11,732 nucleotides of DNA. Origin: an uncultured Clostridia bacterium. Lineage in GTDB: Bacteria > Bacillota > Clostridia > Monoglobales > Firm-18. Below the pieces are notes generated by a model. The model was not told where the DNA came from. It ran no database searches and saw only the letters and a program-made list of their open reading frames with translations. The DNA is taken from positions 1 to 11,732 of the forward strand of contig CALDNB010000157.1 of NCBI GenBank assembly GCA_937914775.1, given 5' to 3'. Within the stretch, counting starts at the first letter, position 1; each line of letters begins with the position of its first letter. A program made the translations under genes and the position numbers. This document shows, piece after piece, positions 1 through 6,409 of the stretch.

Positions 1-18
1 ACATAAAACGCTACAACT

Positions 19-657
19 ATGGTGAAAAAACTTAAACTCCTGCTCGTTATCCTATTGTGCGTTGGCGCTATGCCTACAGCTATGGCACAGATTACCGAGG
101 GCGAGCCTTCGGCTAAGACTATCCGCACGGGTAACCGCCCCGAGGCCGGCAACTTCGGTCTATACATGGGTGCCACAAGCAACATGTTCAAGGGCCTCTT
201 CGATGGCAACGTGAATATGGAGGCGCTTCCCCTTATCAACCTCAAGATTATGACATCTGACCAGTTCGAGCTCCGCGTAGGCCTTGAGTTCTACCGTAGC
301 ATGGAGAAGCTTGGTGGTACTATTCCCGTAGGCGAGGCTACAACGGAGGTTAACAACGAGCGCTATGTCGAGGGCTCGGCGATGCTATATCCGGGCTTTG
401 CATACCACTTCTCGCGCAACAACATCTTCGACGTATATGTAGGTGCCGAGCTTCCTATTGGTTGGAACAGCAACACCATCATCAGCGAGTTTGGTTCAAC
501 ATCTGCTAAGAGCAAGAAGAGTTCGTTTACGATTGGCCTTGGTGCTTTTGTTGGTGTTCAGGCCTTCATTGCAAACCTTCCATTGGCTATCGGTGTTGAA
601 TATGGCATATCATCACGCATCGACACTTCCTTGAAGTACAAGAACGAGGTTACCTAC
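19..657 (+). other. 5' fragment of a Bacteroidales-type outer-membrane beta-barrel protein
   Basis: This part opens with a signal peptide: MVKK, a hydrophobic run, then a signal peptidase I-like site AMA|QI after residue 23. Residues ~45-205 alternate aromatic, glycine and polar residues in short strand-like segments (NFGLYMGA, FELRVGLEFY, LYPGFAYHF, FDVYVGAELPIGW, LPLAIGVEYGIS). This is typical of small porin-like barrels of Bacteroidota outer membranes. There is no purine-rich ribosome binding site in the 18 bases before the ATG, which also fits Bacteroidota, where such sites are weak or absent. The protein breaks off before the end of the barrel, where MetK sequence takes over. I do not recognise a specific gene. 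Its presence next to Gram-positive surface genes is the main sign that this segment is foreign to the rest of the window. Confidence 0.7.
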
Positions 658-1311
658 GATGGCAAAACTCAGGTTACTGTTGAGTACGACGGCGACAAGG
701 TTGTAAGAATTGATGCAGTTGTAGTTTCTACTCAGCACGATGAAGACGCAACTCTGGAGACAATCCGCAAGGATATTATCGAGCATGTTATCAAGCCTGT
801 TATTCCTGCAGAGCTTATGGACGAAAACACAAAGATTTTTGTAAACCCCACAGGCAGATTTGTAATCGGCGGTCCTGTTGGCGACTCAGGTCTTACAGGC
901 AGAAAGATTATTGTTGATACTTACGGCGGATATGCACGTCACGGCGGCGGTGCGTTCTCAGGAAAAGACCCCACGAAAGTTGACAGAAGCGCATCTTACG
1001 CAGCGCGTTATGTTGCAAAGAACGTAGTTGCTGCAGGTCTTGCAGACAAGTGCGAAATACAGATTGCGTACGCAATAGGCGTTGCAAAGCCCTTAAGCGT
1101 AAGAATTGATACTTTCGGCACAGAAAAAATTCCTGTTGCAGAAATAGAAGAAAGAGTAAATAAAGTGTTTGACCTTCGTCCTGCATCAATTATTAAAATG
1201 CTTGATTTAAGACGTCCTATCTATAAACAGACGTCATCTTACGGACATTTCGGCAGAACAGATGTTGATTTACCCTGGGAAAGAACAGATAAGGTTCAAG
1301 AATTAAAATAA
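19..1311 (+). CDS. metK: Chimeric ORF: Bacteroidales-type outer-membrane protein start joined to MetK C-terminal part
   Basis: One uninterrupted 430-codon frame whose two halves belong to unrelated proteins. Residues 1-213 look like a Bacteroidota outer-membrane beta-barrel protein with signal peptide. Residues 214-430 match S-adenosylmethionine synthetase from about E. coli position 163 to near its end. The codons change as well: the first half is GC-rich (many ctc, ggc, gag codons), while the second half grades into the A/T-rich style of the downstream genes. No start codon lies in a sensible place to make a full MetK, and the N-terminal ATP-binding part with the HPDK motif is missing. Family enzymes are about 380-400 residues; only about 217 are present here. 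A functional fusion is implausible because a periplasm-targeted barrel would be joined to half of a cytosolic enzyme. The sequence is best read as a misassembled contig end; a real recombination is the less likely alternative. Confidence 0.85.
   Translation: MVKKLKLLLVILLCVGAMPTAMAQITEGEPSAKTIRTGNRPEAGNFGLYMGATSNMFKGLFDGNVNMEALPLINLKIMTSDQFELRVGLEFYRSMEKLGGTIPVGEATTEVNNERYVEGSAMLYPGFAYHFSRNNIFDVYVGAELPIGWNSNTIISEFGSTSAKSKKSSFTIGLGAFVGVQAFIANLPLAIGVEYGISSRIDTSLKYKNEVTYDGKTQVTVEYDGDKVVRIDAVVVSTQHDEDATLETIRKDIIEHVIKPVIPAELMDENTKIFVNPTGRFVIGGPVGDSGLTGRKIIVDTYGGYARHGGGAFSGKDPTKVDRSASYAARYVAKNVVAAGLADKCEIQIAYAIGVAKPLSVRIDTFGTEKIPVAEIEERVNKVFDLRPASIIKMLDLRRPIYKQTSSYGHFGRTDVDLPWERTDKVQELK
658..1311 (+). 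pseudogene. metK: 3' part of S-adenosylmethionine synthetase (methionine adenosyltransferase), N-terminal part missing
   Basis: MetK makes S-adenosylmethionine from ATP and methionine in the cytosol, as a tetramer. Similarity begins at D214-G215-K216 of the frame, where K216 corresponds to the E. coli catalytic Lys165 of the PDAK motif. Further family motifs follow with exact spacing: NPTGRFVIGG at 276-285, GLTGRK with Arg295/Lys296 (E. coli R244/K245), and GGGAFSGKD with Lys316 (K265). Lys320 and Asp322 follow (K269/D271), and then the near-terminal GHFGRTDVDLPWE. The C-terminal sequence resembles Bacillota enzymes closely. The first ~162 residues, including HPDK, are absent, so this piece alone cannot be active. 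The native gene was probably intact, with its start lost at the assembly junction. It ends 19 bp before the topoisomerase gene, suggesting cotranscription. Confidence 0.88.
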
Positions 1312-1320
1312 GAGAGGAAG
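1312..1320 (+). promoter_or_regulatory. Ribosome binding site of the topoisomerase gene
   Basis: GAGAGGAAG lies 10 bases before the ATG at 1331 and directly after the metK stop (1309-1311). It fixes the start codon. The 19-bp gap leaves no room for a promoter, so the gene is probably read from the metK transcript. Confidence 0.7.
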
Positions 1321-1330
1321 ACCATTTAAA

Positions 1331-3487
1331 ATGGAACATACACAGCAGCATATAACAGAAACTCTGGAAAAAAACTATATGCCTTATGCTATGAGCGTTA
1401 TAATTTCAAGAGCAATTCCCGAAATTGACGGACTGAAACCCTCCCACAGAAAACTTTTATACACTATGTATAAAATGGGACTGTTAAACGGAAACCGTAC
1501 AAAGTCTGCCAATGTTGTGGGACAAACTATGAAACTAAATCCTCACGGCGATGCTGCTATATATGAAACAATGGTACGTCTTACAGAGGGAAACAGTGCA
1601 CTTTTGCACCCTTACGTTGACAGTAAAGGTAACTTCGGTAAGCAGTATTCAAGGGATATGGCGTACGCTGCTGCCCGTTATACTGAGGTTAAACTTGCGT
1701 CAATCTGTAAAGAGATTTTTGAAGATATAGACAAAGACACCGTTGATTTTGTTGATAACTACGACGGCACTATGCAGGAGCCTGTGCTTTTGCCTGTAAA
1801 ATATCCTGCAGTATTAACAAACTCAAATCAGGGTATTGCAGTAGGTATGGCTTCCAATATATGCAGTTTTAATTTAAAGGAAGTTTGCCTTGCAACTGTT
1901 CATTACCTTAAAAATCCAAAATGCGATATTGCAAAATACCTTCTGGCGCCTGATTTTTCAACAGGGGGCGAAATTCTTTATGATGAACAGGAAATGCGCC
2001 AGATTTATGAAACAGGTAAGGGAAGCATAAAGGTAAGAGCAAAATATAATTACGACAAGAAAAACAACTGTATTGAGATTACCGAAATTCCCTACACCAC
2101 CACAATAGAAGCAATAATTGATAAAATTATCGAACTTATAAAGGCAAATAAATTAAAAGAAGTGTCTGATGTTCGTGACGAAACAGATTTAAGCGGTCTT
2201 AAAATCACTATTGATTTAAAACGAGGCACAGACCCCGAAAAAGTAATGGCTAAACTTTATAAAACCACCTCTTTAATGGACTCCTTCGGTTGTAACTTTA
2301 ATATACTTATTAACAGTTCACCTATGGTACTGGGAGTAAAGGCAATATTAGAAGAGTGGAGTAAATTCCGTATAGAATGTATAAAGCGTAAAACTGCTTT
2401 TGATATTAATAAAAAGTCAGAAAGACTGCACCTTCTGGAGGGCCTTGAAAAGATACTTTTAGATATTGACAAAGCCATAAAAATTATAAGGGAAACAGAG
2501 TTTGAGGCAGACGTTTTGCCTAATTTGATGGACGGCTTTAATATCGACAAAGTTCAGGCGGAGTTTATTGCAGAAATTAAGTTAAGAAACTTAAACCGTG
2601 AGTATATTTTAAAACGTACTCAGGATATAGACCAACTTATTGACGAAATTGCAATGTTAAAAGCAATTTATAATTCCGAAGAAAAGGTAAAAGAAATAAT
2701 TATTGAGGAATTAAAAGAAATAAGTAAAAAATACGGAAAAGAAAGAAAGTCACAACTTGTAACTGCAGACGAAGTGGTGGAATACCAGCCGAAAGAAGAA
2801 ATAGAAGACTATCACGTAACGGTATTTGCCACAAAAGAGGGATACTTAAAGAAAATCACCCCTGCATCTTTAAGAGCATCAAATGTTCATAAGTTAAAAG
2901 AGGGGGACGAAATCAATCTTGAGGTTGAAACATCAAATCTTGCAGAAATAATTGCCTTTACCAATATGCAAAACGCTTATAAGATAAAGGCTCACGAAAT
3001 AGCAGACACAAAGGCAAGTTCCTTAGGTGAGTACCTGCCCTCACTTCTTAAAATGGAGGAGGGAGAACTGGTGGTAGGTGTTGCAGTTACCACAGACTTT
3101 AAAGAACAGATTCTTTTCTGCTACGAAAACGGCAAAATGACAAAAGTTCCTCTTTCAAAATATGAAACCAAGCAAAACAGAAAGAAACTTACAAATGCAC
3201 TTTCCGATGTTGCTCCCGTAGTTGCGGTAATTACTTTAAAGGAAGAAACGGACCTTGTTGCAATGTCCTCTATAGGTAAGGTAATTGCATTTAATTCTTC
3301 CCTTGTGTCGTTAAAATCAACAAGGGATTCACAGGGCGTAACCGTTATGACACTTAAAAAAGGCGCAACCTTGTCCCGCGTTACAACTGCAGAGCAGTTT
3401 GGCGTTGAAGACGCAAAATATTATAGAATAAGAAAAATTCCGTCAGCGGGATGCTTTGTGAAAGAAGAACAAACATCGCTGTTTTAA
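1331..3487 (+). CDS. parC: Type IIA DNA topoisomerase subunit A, topoisomerase IV (ParC)-like
   Basis: The A subunit cuts and rejoins duplex DNA; with a GyrB/ParE-type ATPase partner it decatenates or relaxes chromosomes. The winged-helix region follows the family order: PEIDGLKPSHRK (30-41), the QRDR motif NPHGDAAIYE (70-79), then AARYTEVKL with catalytic Tyr117 preceded by Arg116. The tower motif QGIAVGMASNI carries the conserved DNA-intercalating Ile. Residues ~430-490 form the coiled-coil arms and C-gate. From ~500 a beta-pinwheel of short strands begins (VTVFATKEGYLKKI, ILFCYENGKMTKV, VVAVITLKEET). A GyrA box (QRRGGKG) is not present where expected between the first blades, which favours ParC-like over gyrase. 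At 718 residues it is short for either (usually ~740-880). The position of GyrA Ser83 is Ala75 and that of Asp87 is Glu79, the latter as in ParC. No parE gene is adjacent in the window. The family is certain; ParC rather than GyrA is probable. Confidence 0.93.
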   Translation: MEHTQQHITETLEKNYMPYAMSVIISRAIPEIDGLKPSHRKLLYTMYKMGLLNGNRTKSANVVGQTMKLNPHGDAAIYETMVRLTEGNSALLHPYVDSKGNFGKQYSRDMAYAAARYTEVKLASICKEIFEDIDKDTVDFVDNYDGTMQEPVLLPVKYPAVLTNSNQGIAVGMASNICSFNLKEVCLATVHYLKNPKCDIAKYLLAPDFSTGGEILYDEQEMRQIYETGKGSIKVRAKYNYDKKNNCIEITEIPYTTTIEAIIDKIIELIKANKLKEVSDVRDETDLSGLKITIDLKRGTDPEKVMAKLYKTTSLMDSFGCNFNILINSSPMVLGVKAILEEWSKFRIECIKRKTAFDINKKSERLHLLEGLEKILLDIDKAIKIIRETEFEADVLPNLMDGFNIDKVQAEFIAEIKLRNLNREYILKRTQDIDQLIDEIAMLKAIYNSEEKVKEIIIEELKEISKKYGKERKSQLVTADEVVEYQPKEEIEDYHVTVFATKEGYLKKITPASLRASNVHKLKEGDEINLEVETSNLAEIIAFTNMQNAYKIKAHEIADTKASSLGEYLPSLLKMEEGELVVGVAVTTDFKEQILFCYENGKMTKVPLSKYETKQNRKKLTNALSDVAPVVAVITLKEETDLVAMSSIGKVIAFNSSLVSLKSTRDSQGVTVMTLKKGATLSRVTTAEQFGVEDAKYYRIRKIPSAGCFVKEEQTSLF

Positions 3488-3490
3488 TTT

Positions 3491-3525
3491 AAAAAGACTT
3501 GCGGATATATCCGCAAGTCTTTTTC
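3491..3525. terminator. Bidirectional rho-independent terminator
   Basis: A perfect 15-bp inverted repeat (AAAAAGACTTGCGGA / TCCGCAAGTCTTTTT, 3491-3505 and 3510-3524) with a TATA loop. Both strands end the stem in a run of T, so it can stop the topoisomerase transcript (stop codon 3487) and the convergent SLH gene (stop at 3561). Confidence 0.92.
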
Positions 3526-3560
3526 TTATAATTTGGGAGATGAAAAACCTAAATATTATT

Positions 3561-6200
3561 TTATTCGTTAATGATTACAATTTCTGTTACAACGCCTTTG
3601 AACACGCGGATAAATACTTTCTGCGGGTCTGCTTCGTCGTATTTTGTCAGGTAACTTGCGTCAACAACTGAAACTTTGCTGTTGGCCGGTTTTTCGTGGT
3701 CGTACATATAAATTGTAGCGTTTTTGATACCGAAGTTTGTTTCTGACAAGTTGTTTGCAGTAATGTTGATTGAAGTTGAGAATTTCTTTGTAATTCTACC
3801 GATTACAGTTTCCATTTCTGTACCTTCGTATGCTTTGTAGATGTTAACCTCATTGTTTGCTTTGTCGTCACTGTCAAACAGTACTGTTACTTTGTCAATT
3901 TCGCCTTTTGAGTTTGTGCCGAACTGGATAACGTCACCTGTTTCTAACAGAGCACCCTCGCCTTTTGTAAGAGTTGCTGTGTCTTTTGTAAGCATTTCTA
4001 TTCTCTTACCGTCCTGTAAAGCGTACAATTTGTGGACTGCGATGCCGTCTTCGTTTTGTGTTGTAGTAATTTTTTCAACTACTGCAACTGATGCTTCACT
4101 GTTAATCTGACTTGCGCTGTTTTTAACAATTACAACTGTTGCTGTCAGGTCTTCTGTCAAGTCAAAGATATCTACGTTGTAAGTTGTTTTATCTACGAAC
4201 ATATCGGGTTTTCTTACTGTGAAGTTTGCAGGGTCTGTTTCACCTGCAGGGATGTCAAAAATGATTGTGTCTTCTGACAAGTTGAATTTGTCAAGTCTGT
4301 TTGTTGACGCTTTGTAAACAACACCGTTGTCAACGCCCTCTTCTGAATCATAAGATGTGAAGTCAAGAGAGAACACGTTTTTAAGAGAAGTGCCGGGGGT
4401 TTCGTTTACTTGCGCTGTGTTAACGTAAGAAACTTTACCCTCTTTGTTTACTTCGTAAGTGATAAGTCCTGCACCTTCGCCGATTGCTTCTTTTGCTGCT
4501 TCGGCAGATAAGTTAGAAACGTTGTTTACTTTAATTTTTGAAGCAGCGTCTAAAATTACTACTTCGCCTTTTGAAGTGAATAGTTTTAATTGTAATACGT
4601 TGTCAAGTGTGCTCTTGATTTCTGTTTTTACAAGGTAAGCGTAGTTGCTTCCTGCTTTTGTCTGTGTGTCAACTGCGGCAATTTTACCCTCAATGTCAAG
4701 GTAGAATGTGCCTTCGTCGTTTAATTTAAGTTCGGGCTGGCTTGCATCAACGTAGTTCTGTGCAATTTCGTATTGCTTGTCACCGATGGTGTATTTTCCG
4801 TCCTCGATTTCTGTAATTTTGCCTGTTACTGTTTCGTCTGAAACGTAAACTGTGAATTTTGTTGAGTCAGCGGCAGTTGCTTTGTCCATTGCTACTGATA
4901 AAATGTCCCACTCTTTAATTTCTGAAATATCAATTTCTTTGCCGTCTTTTATGATTTTGAAACTGATGTTTTTGTCTTCAGGGTCTAAAGTAAGTGATAA
5001 CAAGTTAAATTTGTCGCTGATTTTGTGGCTTACTGTTGATACTTCGTCAACAACCATATTTTTGTATTCTGTTACGAAAACGTAGCCGTATTCTGCGTCT
5101 TTTGTTACGTTAACTAAGTTAATGTGTCCTGATTTTAAATCTGCAAGTCCTGCAACTGTCATTTCAGACAAAATACCGTTGTAGAATATTTTCACACCCT
5201 CTGTAAGTGTGATTTCTGTAGGCTTTCTGTCTGTTTCTTTTGCCCAGTAAGAAATTACGTTTCCTTCTATTTTTTCAATGTCTTTAATGTTAATTGTTAT
5301 TTCTTTTGTTTTTGATTTATCAACTGTGATTAGTATTACGTTTTTGTCTCCTGATTTGTCTTCTTTAACGTAGGCAATTACGTTTTTGGCAAGTAAGCCC
5401 TCAACGTCTTCTGCTTTGTAAACAGTTGTTTCTTCACCTGTTTTAATCGCAACCTCGTCTTCTTTTAATGAAGAAGAACCTGTTAGTGATGAGTGAGAAT
5501 CAGAAACTACCTGTCCGTAAATCTGCTCTACTTTTAATTTGTCTTCTAAAAGTGTTTTGTCAACTACTTCGTACTGCTCGTTTGAACCAAAACCAGTTTT
5601 TTCCATTAATTCAAGTGTTAATGAATTAAATGCAAGTAATGCCGCAATACCTCTTGTTGCTGTGTTGTCTTTAGATGCTGTTACGCCGTTTTTAAGCATT
5701 CCGATATCACCTGCAGTTACAAGGTAACCTGAGGGGAAGCCCCCTTTGTCCTCTGCCATAGGTTTGTAACCTAATGCTCTTACAAAAATAGTAACTGCTT
5801 CTGCAAATGTGATAGTGTCGTTGGGACGGAAGTTTCCTCTGTCGTCACCGATAACTATGCCCTGAGATGTTGCAACATTAATATATCCTGTTGCCCAGTG
5901 GTCGGCAGGTACGTCAGGGAACTTTGTTCTCCCTTGTGAACTTTCAGCAGCGTCTTTTAAGCCCATTAAAAGTACTGCGATTTTTGCAACCTCTGAACGG
6001 ATAATCCCGTCTTCCAATCTGAAATCGCCGGTATCTTTGTCGCCTACCATGATTTCCAATGCCTGTAAAAGTTCAACCGATTCTTCATACTTTGTGCCGA
6101 TTACATCATTTGGCAGCGTAGATGCCATTGCGCTCGGAAGAATGCCGACCGCCATAACGAAAACTATAAATAAAGATATGGTTTTCTTTAATTTACTCAT
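3561..6200 (-). CDS. SLH-domain surface protein (S-layer-like), 879 residues
   Basis: An exported cell-surface protein. Residues 1-26 are a signal peptide (MSKLKK, hydrophobic core, AMA|S). Three SLH domains follow: ~31-80, ~94-144 (the clearest: FPDVPADHWATGYINVA then GDDRGNFRPNDTITFAEA) and a divergent one at ~155-195. SLH triplets bind secondary cell-wall polysaccharide. The ITRAE-type binding motif is altered in each domain (IIRSE, ITFAE, ATRGI). Residues ~205-879 are beta-rich with no recognised enzyme domain. One stretch (~334-365, with FYNGILSEM and ADLKSGHINLVNV) resembles the repeat core of the SLH protein at 6410. No cysteine is present, which is common in S-layer proteins. AGGAGG (6213-6208) lies 7 bases before the ATG, supporting the start. 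It is divergent from the next SLH gene and convergent with the topoisomerase gene. An S-layer or accessory wall protein is inferred. Confidence 0.9.
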   Translation of the reverse strand: MSKLKKTISLFIVFVMAVGILPSAMASTLPNDVIGTKYEESVELLQALEIMVGDKDTGDFRLEDGIIRSEVAKIAVLLMGLKDAAESSQGRTKFPDVPADHWATGYINVATSQGIVIGDDRGNFRPNDTITFAEAVTIFVRALGYKPMAEDKGGFPSGYLVTAGDIGMLKNGVTASKDNTATRGIAALLAFNSLTLELMEKTGFGSNEQYEVVDKTLLEDKLKVEQIYGQVVSDSHSSLTGSSSLKEDEVAIKTGEETTVYKAEDVEGLLAKNVIAYVKEDKSGDKNVILITVDKSKTKEITINIKDIEKIEGNVISYWAKETDRKPTEITLTEGVKIFYNGILSEMTVAGLADLKSGHINLVNVTKDAEYGYVFVTEYKNMVVDEVSTVSHKISDKFNLLSLTLDPEDKNISFKIIKDGKEIDISEIKEWDILSVAMDKATAADSTKFTVYVSDETVTGKITEIEDGKYTIGDKQYEIAQNYVDASQPELKLNDEGTFYLDIEGKIAAVDTQTKAGSNYAYLVKTEIKSTLDNVLQLKLFTSKGEVVILDAASKIKVNNVSNLSAEAAKEAIGEGAGLITYEVNKEGKVSYVNTAQVNETPGTSLKNVFSLDFTSYDSEEGVDNGVVYKASTNRLDKFNLSEDTIIFDIPAGETDPANFTVRKPDMFVDKTTYNVDIFDLTEDLTATVVIVKNSASQINSEASVAVVEKITTTQNEDGIAVHKLYALQDGKRIEMLTKDTATLTKGEGALLETGDVIQFGTNSKGEIDKVTVLFDSDDKANNEVNIYKAYEGTEMETVIGRITKKFSTSINITANNLSETNFGIKNATIYMYDHEKPANSKVSVVDASYLTKYDEADPQKVFIRVFKGVVTEIVIINE

Positions 6201-6207
6201 TTTGTTT

Positions 6208-6213
6208 CCTCCT
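6208..6213 (-). promoter_or_regulatory. Strong ribosome binding site of the minus-strand SLH gene
   Basis: A perfect AGGAGG read on the minus strand, 7 bases before the ATG whose complement is at 6198-6200. It decides the start and suggests high expression, as expected of an abundant surface protein. Confidence 0.85.
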
Positions 6214-6261
6214 GTGTAATTTTATTTCGCGGTAAACATAAAAGTTATAAAACCGAGATTA

Positions 6262-6306
6262 TGTCAACCACGAATTTATAATACCGCAAATATTCACTGT
6301 ATGCAA
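6262..6306 (-). promoter_or_regulatory. Candidate promoter(s) for the minus-strand SLH gene
   Basis: Two alternatives are visible on the minus strand. The first is a -35-like TTGCAT (6306-6301), 17 bases, then a -10 TATTAT (6283-6278), giving a leader of about 70 nt. The second is a perfect TTGACA (6267-6262), but without a good -10 at the right distance downstream. The first has the better overall geometry, the second the better -35 box. This is inference from consensus only. Confidence 0.4.
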
Positions 6307-6338
6307 TACTAAATATTTTCCAATTGTGAAAATTGTTG

Positions 6339-6367
6339 TTGAAAAATAAAAATTTTTATGTTAGAAT
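6339..6367 (+). promoter_or_regulatory. Sigma-A-type promoter for the SLH gene at 6410
   Basis: TTGAAA (6339-6344), a 17-base spacer, then TAGAAT (6362-6367), with an overlapping TATAAT at 6367-6372. This predicts a leader of roughly 35 nt before the ATG. It is followed by the ribosome binding site AGGAGGGG at 6397-6404, five bases before the start codon. Confidence 0.6.
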
Positions 6368-6409
6368 ATAATTGTTAAAATATAAGTCATACAAACAGGA
6401 GGGGTTGTT

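Noticed and set aside
908..1189. A 93-codon minus-strand open frame inside the metK part
   Set aside because: It lies opposite strongly conserved MetK motifs, has a low-complexity leucine/arginine-rich translation, and has no ribosome binding site; it is an antisense shadow.
19..1311. A genuine bifunctional outer-membrane protein-MetK fusion
   Set aside because: The MetK half lacks its N-terminal ATP-binding part, the barrel half is truncated, and composition shifts at the join. A chimera explains all three more simply.
1331..3487. Naming the topoisomerase gene gyrA
   Set aside because: No GyrA box is visible in the C-terminal domain, the protein is short, and the QRDR acidic residue is Glu as in ParC; a ParC-like name fits better, though the two families are close.
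3841..4110. Plus-strand open frames opposite the minus-strand SLH gene (also 4852-5085, 5539-5727, 6037-6219)
   Set aside because: All are antisense to a well-supported gene and show no ribosome binding site or recognisable domain.
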